A stretch of 54,383 bases of DNA from Lachnospiraceae bacterium. Its GTDB lineage: Bacteria; Bacillota; Clostridia; Lachnospirales; Lachnospiraceae. The position numbers and the translations under genes are program-made. This document shows positions 9,144 to 18,754 of the stretch, piece by piece (the stretch's first letter is position 1; each line of letters starts with the position of its first letter). The stretch lies in assembly GCA_910575565.1 (NCBI GenBank), contig CAJTFL010000027.1, positions 1-54,383 of the forward strand. Direction: 5' to 3'. The notes under the pieces are model-generated. The model was given only the letters and a program-made list of their open reading frames with translations, made no database searches and was not told the DNA's origin.

Positions 9144-9872
9144 TTACTTGAGGTCAGCTTCCTTGTTGAGGGGCTTATAGTTGCTGTCCATGTAGTTCTT
9201 TTTCCCGAAGGGAACGTAATTTTCATCCAATAAAATCAAGTTTCCGTTTCCCAAATCAGGGAACTGCCGCGCAACCTCCTTGAGCACTTCCCATTCGTCT
9301 CTGGCATTTTCTTTGTTGTCCTCCTCCACCTGTCTTAGTGCCTCTTGAACAGACTGCTGATCTGCTGTTCCCCAATAGAGAGGATGGGGCTGGAAGGAAG
9401 AATGGTAATCGCCGCCCTCATAGCAGAAAAAACAGGAGCAGGGGATTTTTTCAAATAGAATTTTTTGCGCCCCGTCAAGCTCCTTCACCTCCAGACAGTA
9501 GCACCCATTTACGGCTGCCGCGCCATCCCGCGCGGTCATGTTTGCGATTGCCATGATAGTAAGGGGTTCCGTTTTCACGATCATGCCGGGAACCAAAAGC
9601 CCCTCCTCGTACATTTCACGTAAATATTCGTCAGAAAATTTTCCGACAGCCCGCCATAGGAAAAACAATGCAAGAAGGAGACAGATAACGGCGGGAATCC
9701 AGCTTTTAAACAAAAAAATCCCTGCCATGCACAGGAAGCACACGCAGATTATCGCGGAGCTTCTCCGCTTTTTGACGACGGCTTTTATTATTTCATCCTT
9801 CTGCCGTATCCGGCTCACATCTGCATGGATGCCGGATTTTACACTTGCTTCAAATTGTGAATAATCGACCAT
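9144..9872 (-). CDS. DUF3239-like membrane protein
   Basis: Protein of 242 residues. Residues 1-35 are hydrophilic and basic towards the end; two close hydrophobic segments at about 38-55 and 57-72 form a hairpin in the membrane. The rest is probably a cytoplasmic domain with a small beta-barrel pattern (LLVPGMIVKTEPLTIMAIANM), which resembles DUF3239. GGAGG sits five bases before the ATG. It is flanked by transposon remnants and stands alone on the minus strand. Function unknown. Confidence 0.65.
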   Translation of the reverse strand: MVDYSQFEASVKSGIHADVSRIRQKDEIIKAVVKKRRSSAIICVCFLCMAGIFLFKSWIPAVICLLLALFFLWRAVGKFSDEYLREMYEEGLLVPGMIVKTEPLTIMAIANMTARDGAAAVNGCYCLEVKELDGAQKILFEKIPCSCFFCYEGGDYHSSFQPHPLYWGTADQQSVQEALRQVEEDNKENARDEWEVLKEVARQFPDLGNGNLILLDENYVPFGKKNYMDSNYKPLNKEADLK

Positions 9873-10144
9873 ATTTTCCTCCGTTCCTTACATTTCTGAT
9901 TGTAATATCATTGAAATCTGCCCTTGTAAATAGCCCATAAGGGCAAAAACAAGGGAAAATACATAGCACTTCACTGTATGAGGATGGAAAATCCTTGAAA
10001 AATAAGGAAAGTTCAAGAAATTCATCTGCAAACCCACAAAGGGTAGCTGGCAAAGCCAGCGCAGGGGAAGGGCAGCTTCCCCTGTGATGATTGGAGCAGA
10101 TTGGAAAGCTACGGAAATTTTAGTTCCGTATGATTTTCCTTCTT

Positions 10145-10921
10145 TTATTTCACTTCTCCGTTTATTTCATCAACAATGGCTCTTGGCTTTATTGTCATCT
10201 CCACCCAAGCGGGAATAAAACCACTTTTTACAGCATTTCTTGCAGAACGGATATTTGACCATGCGGAGCAGTAAAATGGAATTTTTCGTCTCTCAAGTAT
10301 TTCATGAGCCAGTCCGCTGGTAAGTGCAGATGCAATTCCTTTTCTCCTATATTCTGGCAGTACATCCACCCCAATCTGCCACATCTTTTCACAATCAGCA
10401 GAACAGCCTGCAAGCCCGATTAATTTCTCATCTTCATATGCCCCAACACCGAGTAAATCTAAATGTTTTCTATCCTTGCAAAGGGCATTGCTCCATTCTG
10501 GCAAATATAACTTTTCAAAATCTTGTTGTTCAAGAACCCTCATCTCATAATCACAGGAGATTGGACGAAGATTATTAATATCGGGAAGAAAATATTCTGC
10601 CATAAAACATATCTTATATCCATGCCCAGCCAGTCTGTTACTCAGCCAGTGCAAATTCGGTGTTTCAAAAAGGTGATAGAATTCATATTTGCCAACATAT
10701 TCTGTTACTATTTCTCTAACATCCTCAGTGACTGATGCAACCACATTATTTCCATAAGAAACAAAATTCGCTATAATTGGCTCTTTCAGATATTTTCGTG
10801 CTTTTTTTCCCAAACGAAATGGAACGATAACATTCTGATTTTTTAGAAAGTCTTCCGTTTTACAGTTAATGTCCTCGGCGGACTGTTCCATCGCAATATG
10901 CAATATCTCTTCAGTGATCAT
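10145..10921 (-). CDS. GNAT family N-acetyltransferase
   Basis: Protein of 258 residues. The C-terminal half, residues 125-245, is a GNAT fold: VGAYEDEKLIGLAGC is the beta-strand before motif A, and IGVDVLPEYRRKGIASALTS contains the acetyl-CoA pyrophosphate loop RRKGIA. The N-terminal 110 residues look like a second, degenerate GNAT-like half, as in the two-domain GNAT proteins of Clostridia. AGGAGG lies nine bases before the ATG. The acceptor substrate is unknown. Confidence 0.85.
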   Translation of the reverse strand: MITEEILHIAMEQSAEDINCKTEDFLKNQNVIVPFRLGKKARKYLKEPIIANFVSYGNNVVASVTEDVREIVTEYVGKYEFYHLFETPNLHWLSNRLAGHGYKICFMAEYFLPDINNLRPISCDYEMRVLEQQDFEKLYLPEWSNALCKDRKHLDLLGVGAYEDEKLIGLAGCSADCEKMWQIGVDVLPEYRRKGIASALTSGLAHEILERRKIPFYCSAWSNIRSARNAVKSGFIPAWVEMTIKPRAIVDEINGEVK

Positions 10922-10990
10922 AAATCGTGTCCTCCTATCGCCTCAGTTACTCAATCCCAATTTATCGCCTGAACTAATTCTATCATATAT

Positions 10991-11316
10991 CTACGAATAA
11001 ATCATCTTACTTTTTATGATTTCTTCTGCCCGGTTGCGGATATTGTTCATCCGGCCTAAAATCCCAAAGTTTGGATTTGGCCTACCCAATCAAACTGGTT
11101 CTGGGCTTTCAGTTCCTCGGTCACTCCCTCGGCGGCTTTCATCTGCTCTATGATTAAGCCCATCCGTTCCTTTGCCTGCTCGTTCAGGCCGGCAAGGTAT
11201 GTCCACAATTTCCCGGCCAGGATAAGGAAACCGTGCCGTGCCGGGTATTCCTGTTTGAGATATACTGTTTTGCCTGTTCCAATGCCTGCAATGCTTTTTC
11301 CAAATTTCTGCTTGTG
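10991..11316 (-). pseudogene. tnpV: tnpV remnant, N-terminally truncated and interrupted
   Basis: The minus strand encodes the C-terminal part of transposon protein TnpV: YLKQEYPARHGFLILAGKLW, then LNEQAKERMGLIIEQMKAAE, GVTEELKAQNQFDWVG and, after an interruption, GRMNNIRNRAEEII with a typical IYS end at 10991. The N-terminus is missing. A 26-base insertion at 11059-11084 shifts the frame and introduces a stop. TnpV is a small protein of unknown role carried by Tn4451/CTn-type mobile elements of Clostridia. Confidence 0.75.
11053..11084. repeat. Short palindromic insertion flanked by a 6-bp direct repeat inside tnpV
   Basis: On the minus strand TAGGCC occurs twice, separated by 20 bases whose ends AAATCC and GGATTT are inverted repeats. 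Removing one TAGGCC plus the 20 bases restores the TnpV frame (WVG followed by RMNNIR). This is the footprint expected of a short insertion with a target duplication, or of imprecise excision of a larger element. Confidence 0.7.
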
Positions 11317-11911
11317 TCATTTTTTCTCTCTGGCAACTATTCCATAGACAAAAGCTCCTTCATCTCCCCCAGTCCATTCTTCTTGTGTTATTGTACCATT
11401 TTCATCTTGGGCAAGCCTTGCTGTCGATAATTCATATTCCTTTCTAAAACTGCTTCCATCCGAATAGGTAACCGCAACAGTAAGCACTGCGCCATCGAAT
11501 ATATTCAGCATATTATGAGAAGCGACTGCTAAATCCGTTTCATCATCCATTGTTGATATGATATGATCTGGAATATAAAATCCATAATATGTTTCACTGT
11601 TATATTGTTCCATAAAATTTGTTCCACGTTTTGTACAATGATAAATTCTTATATTTTGAATATCTTGTTCTTCTTCTCTTTGTTCCAGACCATCTGTTTC
11701 AACTATGGTGTATGTATTTGGATCGCCATCCATATCCGGCATTCCCTGCGCCATCCAATCATGTAGTGTTTCCTCTGTAGTATCATCAATTATCGCTGAA
11801 TATAATTCTCTCGTATATATAAAGACCTCCGCAAACTATAAGTATCATCATTATAATTGGTATCAGTATGACGATCGTCCTCGGCAGATGCGCAATCATA
11901 AGCCGCTTCAT
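11317..11911 (-). pseudogene. Frameshifted single-pass membrane protein, unknown function
   Basis: An ATG at 11911, preceded by AGGAAGAG, opens a frame with a basic start and one strong membrane helix (RTIVILIPIIMMILIVCGG) that stops after about 40 residues. A second frame begins without a start codon at the same place and continues through IIDDTTEETLHDWMAQGM into a 145-residue hydrophilic domain ending at 11317. Joined by a one-base shift near 11795-11815, the two give an intact signal-anchored extracytoplasmic protein of about 185 residues. It is either a recent pseudogene or a sequencing error. It lies just downstream of the ABC operon and may have belonged to it. Confidence 0.6.
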
Positions 11912-12057
11912 CTTTCTCTTCCTGAGTTTTTTCCTCTTTCCGTATTGTTTCCTGTTCATTGCCGCATTTGTTCCTCAATCTGGAATAAGTCAACACCCTC
12001 GCGGCAGTCGCCAAATGTGCATGCAAGCATACCCACTTGGCTCGTTGCTCGCGGAAA

Positions 12058-14085
12058 TCAATGGCTTTTTGGCAAAGCGATTTCCTCACCACTTTCTTTT
12101 GATAACACATAAATATTGCCTGTATCACAGGTAACAGACATTGCAGGTATATGACTGATCAATTCCTTGTTATTTCCGTCCTTGCCGCAGGAATACAAGC
12201 CTCCGTTATCCGTCCTGGAAACATAATAGATTGACTGCTCATCCATACAGAAATCATATGCAACTATATTTTCATACGTGTAAGTTTCATTACCGGAAAC
12301 GTCATATCTTGTTAAAATCCCCTGTTCATTTTTGTAAAAGATGCTTTCCCCATCGAATGAAATATTTCCGTTTGCAGGAATGTCCAGCTTTACAGTTTTT
12401 CTGGTATACCGGTCTACTTTTGTTATGCCATCATTGTCAATGAAAAACAGGTTATCGTCATTCAGGAAAAAAGCGTGGTGAAAATCCAGAAACTTCCATT
12501 TATCCCCCGTTTCGTAGTCAATGCCCAAAAGAGAACGCCCGGAATTTGTAATCTGCTCAAAGATTGTTTTTTCCTCAAAGGTATTCAGATTCAACTCGGC
12601 CACTGACACTTTCGTTATATTGCTGTTATAGTTTCCTACACGGTTGACATAGCTTTCCATAACCGATGTGGTGTAATACAGATATGGCGGACACACATAA
12701 AACGCACGTATTTCTTCTTCATCAGAAAATACCCCAAACATAGGGGAACGTGCTAAAGGATATGTTTCCCCCGTGAAAGTATTTTTGAGAGAATAATCAA
12801 AATTCCCTGCATCCTGTATGATTTCATAACCCATACCGTCATCCCCAAAGGGCACGCTGTAGCCTGCCGATGAATTATAGACAACGCTTCCCGTTTTTCC
12901 ACGGCCTGCACATCCCGTCACTGCCAATGCCAGGCCAAACATGACAGCGAAAGCCGCCCCACGCTTCTTTTGCCCTGATTTCATCAGCCACCTGTTAGAA
13001 TTGCGCCGTAAAATCCAGACAACGGCCAAAGTACACAAAAGCACAGATACAAAGAGCAGGGTTAACAGCGTAACCGTGCCAACCTCCGCAAAAATAATTT
13101 TCTCATCGCCCGTCAGGGCATCGCTCATAACCATATTCCCTGCAAAAAAGTCTGTTCCAAGCAGAAACGGCAGCGGCAGAGGCAGACGGTAAATGCCGGT
13201 TTTTGATAAGCCTATATAAGGAATAATCACGGACACCGCACCAGTCAGCAGGGTGACCGCATACTTTTTTGCCAAAACGGAAATGAACATCAGGAGTATG
13301 GCAAGAAACACACCGCCAAACATCCGGAGCAGCCCTATCCATACATATCCCTCCAACAGCGACATACCTTTGCTGCTGTCTGCAAAGTAACGAATACTCT
13401 GAATCGGATAATCCCCATCCGGCAGTCCGTATTTGAACCTGTAAAACCCGTATTCAATAAGCGAGATACTAAGCGATAAGAAAAGAACAACCGCAATCAT
13501 AATGAGCAGCTTATACAGAGCGCTTTTTCGCCCCTCCCTTGCAGTCAGGATCAGGGTGTCCATCTGGCAGCTGTACTCAGAACAGAAAACAGGCGTAACA
13601 ATCAGCAAAATGCCAAGGAAGAGAATGAAATTAAGCGTACCTTTGCCAAGAAGCCCCATCCATCCGTTTGTCTGGAGAAAACAGCGGTTCCCCGCATTTT
13701 CACAGATATAGAGATACTGCTGGTAGATAACCTCAAATCCATTTTGATGCTCCAGAACCTTCTCTATTTCCCGGCTCTCTTTTTTGTATTCACTTTCACT
13801 GATTTTCCCGTCATAGTAATTCTCCAAAAGGCTGTTCTGCCTCTCCTTCGCCTTTGCAATCCGCTCCGCCTCCTGCTCCAGATAAAGGGAAGATTCCTCG
13901 GTGCAGTATCCGTTTACCTTTTCCAGATACCATTCATATTCATTTTTATACCGCTCCATTGCTATGTCTACAGGGTTGTCGGACAAGGCAAGCCAGACCG
14001 TGCCAAAGAGCAGGACAAGGGCAATATAGAACAGCCCCCTTTGCCAGAGCATAATCTTTTTTACTTCGTACATAAATCCAGACAT
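12058..14085 (-). CDS. ABC transporter permease fused to a lipoprotein-like beta-propeller domain
   Basis: Protein of 675 residues. Residues 1-365 form an ABC-2-type permease, with one membrane helix at the N-terminus, a long coiled extracytoplasmic loop, then five hydrophobic segments. From Met368 (base 12984) the chain reads like a complete lipoprotein: MKSGQKKRG, a hydrophobic core and lipobox LAVTGC with Cys392, then about 280 residues with repeated beta-propeller motifs such as NLFFIDNDGITKVDRYTRK. The ATG at 14085 follows GGAGG by five bases and overlaps the upstream permease gene by 25 bases. Either a true fusion, or two products if translation also starts internally. It is the last intact gene of a five-gene operon. 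Confidence 0.75.
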   Translation of the reverse strand: MSGFMYEVKKIMLWQRGLFYIALVLLFGTVWLALSDNPVDIAMERYKNEYEWYLEKVNGYCTEESSLYLEQEAERIAKAKERQNSLLENYYDGKISESEYKKESREIEKVLEHQNGFEVIYQQYLYICENAGNRCFLQTNGWMGLLGKGTLNFILFLGILLIVTPVFCSEYSCQMDTLILTAREGRKSALYKLLIMIAVVLFLSLSISLIEYGFYRFKYGLPDGDYPIQSIRYFADSSKGMSLLEGYVWIGLLRMFGGVFLAILLMFISVLAKKYAVTLLTGAVSVIIPYIGLSKTGIYRLPLPLPFLLGTDFFAGNMVMSDALTGDEKIIFAEVGTVTLLTLLFVSVLLCTLAVVWILRRNSNRWLMKSGQKKRGAAFAVMFGLALAVTGCAGRGKTGSVVYNSSAGYSVPFGDDGMGYEIIQDAGNFDYSLKNTFTGETYPLARSPMFGVFSDEEEIRAFYVCPPYLYYTTSVMESYVNRVGNYNSNITKVSVAELNLNTFEEKTIFEQITNSGRSLLGIDYETGDKWKFLDFHHAFFLNDDNLFFIDNDGITKVDRYTRKTVKLDIPANGNISFDGESIFYKNEQGILTRYDVSGNETYTYENIVAYDFCMDEQSIYYVSRTDNGGLYSCGKDGNNKELISHIPAMSVTCDTGNIYVLSKESGEEIALPKSH

Positions 14086-15302
14086 TTTATCCTCCTTTCC
14101 CGGCAATAAGCGTTCCTTTTAGAAAGCATCATCATTGCCGTTATGGAAACCACCCCTGCGGTTATGGCAAAAATAATTGCTGCCTGGAAACTCTGTACCG
14201 GATATCCCGCAAAACTAATAAACTCGGTCTTACTGAATAGTATGCGGTTAGCAAGCAGCGAATATGGGTTTACAATCTTGAGCCAGGCATTACTGTAATA
14301 GCTCTGCGACGCGCCTGTAATAATGAAACACAGGGCTGCCCCAAAATCAGCGACAAACGGAACAAGGGCATTGCGCCCAAACAAGGAAATCAACAGAAAC
14401 ACCATGCTCATCGTCCATACGCCCACTGCCCTTATCACTGCGGACAGGATCGCATATTGCCACAAATTACAGTTTACCGCAGCCGTGCTGAAATTCCTGA
14501 CAGCATACAGCGGAAGATTTCCTCCTTCCGCCGTTCTGAAGAAATACACAAAGCCAATATAGTCCACAACAGAAAACCATATGGCCACACTGATCACAAA
14601 CAAAGAAGCCGCAGTAATTTTAGCAAATGTGGTCTTTTTACCGCCGCCCGGATTTGTCAGCAGCAGCATATCCATCTGTGTTTCCTTTTCGCAGACAAAG
14701 GTACTGACACCCCCGTACAGACAAAGAAATAAAACCAATATGCCCGAAAAATCATAGTTCAGATAATAGTTATACATTTCCTCATAGGCAAAGGCTTTTA
14801 TGCTCCGCCCGGAATAAAGGTGATAGATCACACTGTTTTTACGTGCTTCTACAGTCTGCCCCCGTTCTTTATAAACAGCGGCATTTTCCTTTGCCCTCTC
14901 TGCCACCTGAAGCGCATAAGTCCGATAATGATAGAAATATTCCATAGGCTCCACATAGTATTTTTCCAGGATATTCCGGTCACTGTATATATTTCCCGTC
15001 ATCATATCCGGATTATCTTTGGCTGTGCTTGCTGTCATATCAGCCGTAGCGTCTGCTAACGGCTGATATACGGAAAGAAGATGATTGATTTTTTCAGCAG
15101 TGATCTCCCCTCTGTAATCCTCATAAAGCTGCCAATACACACTGTTCCAGCTGCGGCTGTCATTTCCGTCCGCCAGGTAGGAATATGAGTGGAATTCGCT
15201 GTTTATTTTGAACAGGTTTATTACACTGAAGCAAAGGAGTACAACAAGGATTGACCGCTTGCAGAATAATTTGTAAAATTCATATTTGATTAAGCGTGTC
15301 AT
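14061..15302 (-). CDS. ABC transporter permease (ABC-2 type)
   Basis: Protein of 413 residues. One membrane helix lies at residues 17-32, followed by an extracytoplasmic region of about 140 residues and five hydrophobic segments between residues 185 and 400. The layout is the same as in the permease half of the next gene, suggesting they form a heterodimeric channel. It starts 17 bases after the ATPase gene and overlaps the next permease. Transporters of this build usually export peptides or remove them from the membrane in Firmicutes; the substrate here is unknown. Confidence 0.8.
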   Translation of the reverse strand: MTRLIKYEFYKLFCKRSILVVLLCFSVINLFKINSEFHSYSYLADGNDSRSWNSVYWQLYEDYRGEITAEKINHLLSVYQPLADATADMTASTAKDNPDMMTGNIYSDRNILEKYYVEPMEYFYHYRTYALQVAERAKENAAVYKERGQTVEARKNSVIYHLYSGRSIKAFAYEEMYNYYLNYDFSGILVLFLCLYGGVSTFVCEKETQMDMLLLTNPGGGKKTTFAKITAASLFVISVAIWFSVVDYIGFVYFFRTAEGGNLPLYAVRNFSTAAVNCNLWQYAILSAVIRAVGVWTMSMVFLLISLFGRNALVPFVADFGAALCFIITGASQSYYSNAWLKIVNPYSLLANRILFSKTEFISFAGYPVQSFQAAIIFAITAGVVSITAMMMLSKRNAYCRERRIKCLDLCTK

Positions 15303-15319
15303 GTTATCTCTCCCTTAAC

Positions 15320-16183
15320 TCATTGCCCGCGGAAGTAATACAGAAATACATCTTCCAGGTTAGGGGAAACCTTTACTGCGTCTGAAGCAGGCAGCATATC
15401 GCTAACGATCCTTACTAAAAAGCGTTCCCCCTGCTGTTTCATATTGCTGACATAATATTGGCTTCCAAGTCTGGCAGCGTCTTCCCCGTTTACTGTCACC
15501 TCCCACACTTTCCCATAAATATTCTGTTCTAATGTGTCGGTCGTTCCCTGGGTTATTAAGGAGCCTTCCTTTAAGATCATAATCTCCTTTGCGATGCACT
15601 CCACATCGGAAACGATATGGGTGGCCAGCAAAACGGTCCGCCCCTGCGCGAATTTTGAGATCAGGTTGCGGAAACGGATACGTTCACTGGGATCAAGCCC
15701 TGCTGTCGGCTCATCCAAAATAAGAATTTCAGGATCGCCCAGCATCGCCTGGACGATGCCGACCCTCTGCCGCATGCCGCCGGAAAGGGCGCCTATCTTT
15801 TTCTCTTTCGCATCTGAAAGATTGACAATGCTAAGAAGCTCCAAAGCCCGTTTTTTTCCCTGCTTATCAGGGATTCCTTTCAGCGCACACATATACAGCA
15901 GAAAATCCATCACTGTAAAATCCCGGTAGAAAATAGGATATTGCGGCATATATCCTATTTTTGACAGGAAGTCCTTACCCAGTGTTCCCGCATCCTGCCC
16001 GTCAATCAAAACCGTTCCGCCATCGCTTCCCAAAATACCCACAAAGATATTGATCAGTGTCGTCTTTCCCGCGCCGTTAGCGCCCAAAAGCCCATAGACA
16101 CCCTCCGTAAGTTCCGTGGTAAAATCCTTCAGGGCGTACTTGCCCTTATACTGCTTTGAAACATTTCGCAATGATATTTTCAT
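15320..16183 (-). CDS. ABC transporter ATP-binding protein
   Basis: Protein of 287 residues with a complete nucleotide-binding domain: Walker A GANGAGKTT near residue 35, signature LSGGMRQR near 135, Walker B ILILDEPTAGLDP, and the switch histidine in LLATHIVSD. The C-terminal 70 residues are the extension common in ABC-2 exporters of the bacitracin/lantibiotic type. It lies between the lipoprotein genes and the permease genes, seven bases after the former, and supplies ATP hydrolysis for the two permeases. Confidence 0.93.
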   Translation of the reverse strand: MKISLRNVSKQYKGKYALKDFTTELTEGVYGLLGANGAGKTTLINIFVGILGSDGGTVLIDGQDAGTLGKDFLSKIGYMPQYPIFYRDFTVMDFLLYMCALKGIPDKQGKKRALELLSIVNLSDAKEKKIGALSGGMRQRVGIVQAMLGDPEILILDEPTAGLDPSERIRFRNLISKFAQGRTVLLATHIVSDVECIAKEIMILKEGSLITQGTTDTLEQNIYGKVWEVTVNGEDAARLGSQYYVSNMKQQGERFLVRIVSDMLPASDAVKVSPNLEDVFLYYFRGQ

Positions 16184-16189
16184 AGGGAA

Positions 16190-17458
16190 TTACCCCACAA
16201 AGTCAAAGGTTGTGATCAGGGTGCTTACCTCGTCAATACCCCGCCCAAGCACAACGATACAGGTGCCGGATTCATCCAAAATCAAAATCTGCGGAACACG
16301 CAGGAAATAGGTACTGTTGCTGTCCTGAACGGTTTCCGTATGGATACGTTTTCCCGATGCCGTATCATAAATGTTGATTGTAACACTGCTTTCCTCCAAA
16401 ACAGCAGCAGCCACATATTTTCCCTGCCCGGAACAGTAAACACCGTCTTTTCCCTCACTGCGGCTTGAAAACGACATCGTATTTTCTGTATTGGATATGG
16501 TATCAAGCATCAACAGGGTTCCATTATTTTTGTCAAAGCTCTGGGGCATAATAAGCAGGTTTCCGCCCTTTTGCACTTCTTCCGTATCTATCTTGTAATC
16601 CCCCTTTTTGGTAATGGTGAGATCTGCGCCGTCTGTGGATACTGTACCATAAACACTGACCCCATCCCCGCCAATGGAGGCATCTGTAGCCATGCCTGCA
16701 TAGACTAAAGTGTTGTTCCCCGTAAAGGTAAGGCTGTCCATGGTTGCAATCTGCATATTACCTGCCGTGCCTTCTTCGGAATAGTTTAGAATGGTACGAA
16801 CCTTCCGGGAAGAAACATCATAAAGGTAAAGCCCCTGAAGACCGCCGAAAGCAACCTGTTTTCCGTCCTGTGAAACAGCAATCCCTGTGATCTGCACAAT
16901 AAAATCGTCACTTAATAATCCGCTAAAGGAAATGGTATCCTGAACAGCAAAGTCCTTATTCAGTATGTATCCATTGATACCGCCGCTTTCTGACGCGGCA
17001 AATGAACCGTTGCCGCGGCCAGCCTTTCCCTGGCCCACAACAAAGTAGCCGTCTGTAAAGGTCTGTACGCATAAATCTCCCATGGAAATATCCGCACTTG
17101 CGATTGTTTCGCCTTTCCCCATATCGTAAAGATAAAGTTTATCCGCCGCAACGATAATCCGGCTTCCACCGGCATAATAGCAGCCGCTGACCTTTCCTGA
17201 AAAAACGGAATCTTTAACCGTGCTGACCGCCATAATATTTTTATCTGTACCGTTATCCTGCAGATCGATCACGTTCATTTCCCTGTTTTCATTTCCGGTA
17301 TTTTCCAACTTTTCCAACGAATCATCTTCCACGGATTGCGGTTCCATGTTCACGGTTCCATTTTCAGAGCTGTTCACATTCTCCTGCCTGTTTCCGCAGG
17401 CCGACAGATGAAGAGCCAACGCAAGCATAAGTATCCTACACATCCATTTTGTTTTCAT
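16190..17458 (-). CDS. Lipoprotein with beta-propeller-like repeats
   Basis: Protein of 422 residues. Signal peptide with lipobox HLSAC places Cys21 as the lipid-anchored residue. After a Glu/Asn-rich linker, residues 75-420 contain repeated blade-like strands such as GLYLYDVSSRKVRTILNYS and INIYDTASGKRIHTE, typical of WD40/YVTN-like propellers. Its GGAGG lies over the stop codon of the preceding lipoprotein gene. It probably sits outside the membrane and works with the transporter, perhaps in substrate capture or sensing. Confidence 0.8.
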   Translation of the reverse strand: MKTKWMCRILMLALALHLSACGNRQENVNSSENGTVNMEPQSVEDDSLEKLENTGNENREMNVIDLQDNGTDKNIMAVSTVKDSVFSGKVSGCYYAGGSRIIVAADKLYLYDMGKGETIASADISMGDLCVQTFTDGYFVVGQGKAGRGNGSFAASESGGINGYILNKDFAVQDTISFSGLLSDDFIVQITGIAVSQDGKQVAFGGLQGLYLYDVSSRKVRTILNYSEEGTAGNMQIATMDSLTFTGNNTLVYAGMATDASIGGDGVSVYGTVSTDGADLTITKKGDYKIDTEEVQKGGNLLIMPQSFDKNNGTLLMLDTISNTENTMSFSSRSEGKDGVYCSGQGKYVAAAVLEESSVTINIYDTASGKRIHTETVQDSNSTYFLRVPQILILDESGTCIVVLGRGIDEVSTLITTFDFVG

Positions 17459-17460
17459 TT

Positions 17461-18672
17461 TTAGTCCTCCTTGTATAATAAAATTGAACCTGTTTTACTT
17501 GTAACTGAATTTTCGTCCGCTGCAACGGCTGTCGCATAAAAAGTATTGAAACCATCCAGCTTAAGCGTTTCTATGGTTGCCTCAATAATCCACACATTTC
17601 CTTTGCTTAATGTGACATCACAGGAAACCGCTCCATCAAAAGATATGGGCTTATGGTTTAAGAAAAATGATATGCCATATCTTGCGCCTGGCGTTCCGCA
17701 AAGGGTGTAGCGCACGGTAAGCGTATCTTTCCCGGTAAGGTTGATATTGTCATACACCACCTGGCCGTCATAGGCAAGCGTCCAATAGACACTGCTATCC
17801 AGGGTATCCATGGTAACGCCATTCCATCCTGCTCTCACAAGGTCATTCTCAATAAAAGAGGACGTGATTTTTTCCTCTGAAATGCTGACATCACGAAAAG
17901 CAGTTATACTTTCTCCATTAATGCTGTCACTTTCCGGAGCATCCTCATTAAAATGCAGTTTCAGAACCCTTTCAAAACTTTGGTGATACCAGCCATAGCT
18001 TGAGGTTTCTTTCATATCAGGCTGGAAATCGGGCCTGGTGACGCTCACAATTGTCATATTCAGGGTATCGCCTTTTTTCCCTGTGTCCGGTGTGAATACA
18101 AAGGAAAATTTCTCTTCGTGCTTTTCTGATGTCCGGAAGCAGTGGAGATACTCATATTCCGCCCCTGTGTCGTTACTTTGAAAGTCCGACGCCGAAGGCG
18201 GCATATATTCAGGTATGCCAAATTCGCCCGCCAGACTTTCATGGGCGGCGGCGCATTCGCTGCCGGGCGCATGCAGGTTCACCTTGTAGGCTTGCGGCTT
18301 TCCGTCCAAAAAAAGCAGGAAGCCAATGCTGTCCAATTTCCCCTCTGATGAAAACTGATAGTCCAGGACAAATTCTCCGCCATGATACTCATAAGGCAAA
18401 ACACTCTGGTCATCCGCTCTGGCGGGACTGGCTTCCCCATGGCTGAGAAACCCTAAATCTCCGTCCTCCTGCGTCCCGGCGAATGGGTCTTCTTCTACAG
18501 TTTGCGGCGGGGCATTCTCGTCCGCAATGTTATACCCTTCGGGTATCCCTGAATTCATGCCCTTACGGGCGGTCGAACAGCTTTCGCCGTCCGATAAAGT
18601 ATCACTTCCGCAGGCCGCCACAGCAAAGGGCAAAACAAAAATCACAGCTAATGATACGAATCGCTTTCGCAT
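17461..18672 (-). CDS. Lipoprotein of unknown function, first gene of the ABC operon
   Basis: Protein of 403 residues. The N-terminus MRKRF plus hydrophobic core and AVAAC is a lipoprotein signal with Cys21. The mature part has an acidic linker and beta-rich sequence; a DUF4179- or anti-sigma-like C-terminal half is conceivable, but I cannot name it. AGGAGG precedes the ATG by seven bases. The operon's predicted promoter and operator lie at 18708-18739. Two lipoproteins, an ATPase and two permeases on one transcript suggest an envelope-stress or antimicrobial-peptide response transporter. Confidence 0.75.
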   Translation of the reverse strand: MRKRFVSLAVIFVLPFAVAACGSDTLSDGESCSTARKGMNSGIPEGYNIADENAPPQTVEEDPFAGTQEDGDLGFLSHGEASPARADDQSVLPYEYHGGEFVLDYQFSSEGKLDSIGFLLFLDGKPQAYKVNLHAPGSECAAAHESLAGEFGIPEYMPPSASDFQSNDTGAEYEYLHCFRTSEKHEEKFSFVFTPDTGKKGDTLNMTIVSVTRPDFQPDMKETSSYGWYHQSFERVLKLHFNEDAPESDSINGESITAFRDVSISEEKITSSFIENDLVRAGWNGVTMDTLDSSVYWTLAYDGQVVYDNINLTGKDTLTVRYTLCGTPGARYGISFFLNHKPISFDGAVSCDVTLSKGNVWIIEATIETLKLDGFNTFYATAVAADENSVTSKTGSILLYKED

Positions 18673-18707
18673 CGTCTATCCTCCTACTTGTTTTAGATTC
18701 GACTTTC

Positions 18708-18739
18708 ATTATAAAAACCAAAAGTCAAAATGTGGTCAA
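18708..18739 (-). promoter_or_regulatory. Operator and promoter of the ABC/lipoprotein operon
   Basis: On the minus strand, TTGACCACATTTTGACTT contains two TTGAC half-sites 11 bases apart, the usual spacing for OmpR/PhoB-family dimers. The first TTGACC is followed after exactly 20 bases by TATAAT. The same layout occurs at 21945-21976 before the two-component genes. The 20-base spacing is too long for strong basal activity, which fits an activator-dependent promoter. Confidence 0.7.
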
Positions 18740-18754
18740 GGAATAAAAAATTAC

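Noticed and set aside
13103..13342. Shadow frame within the permease gene
   Set aside because: Lies inside the clearly coding permease frame.
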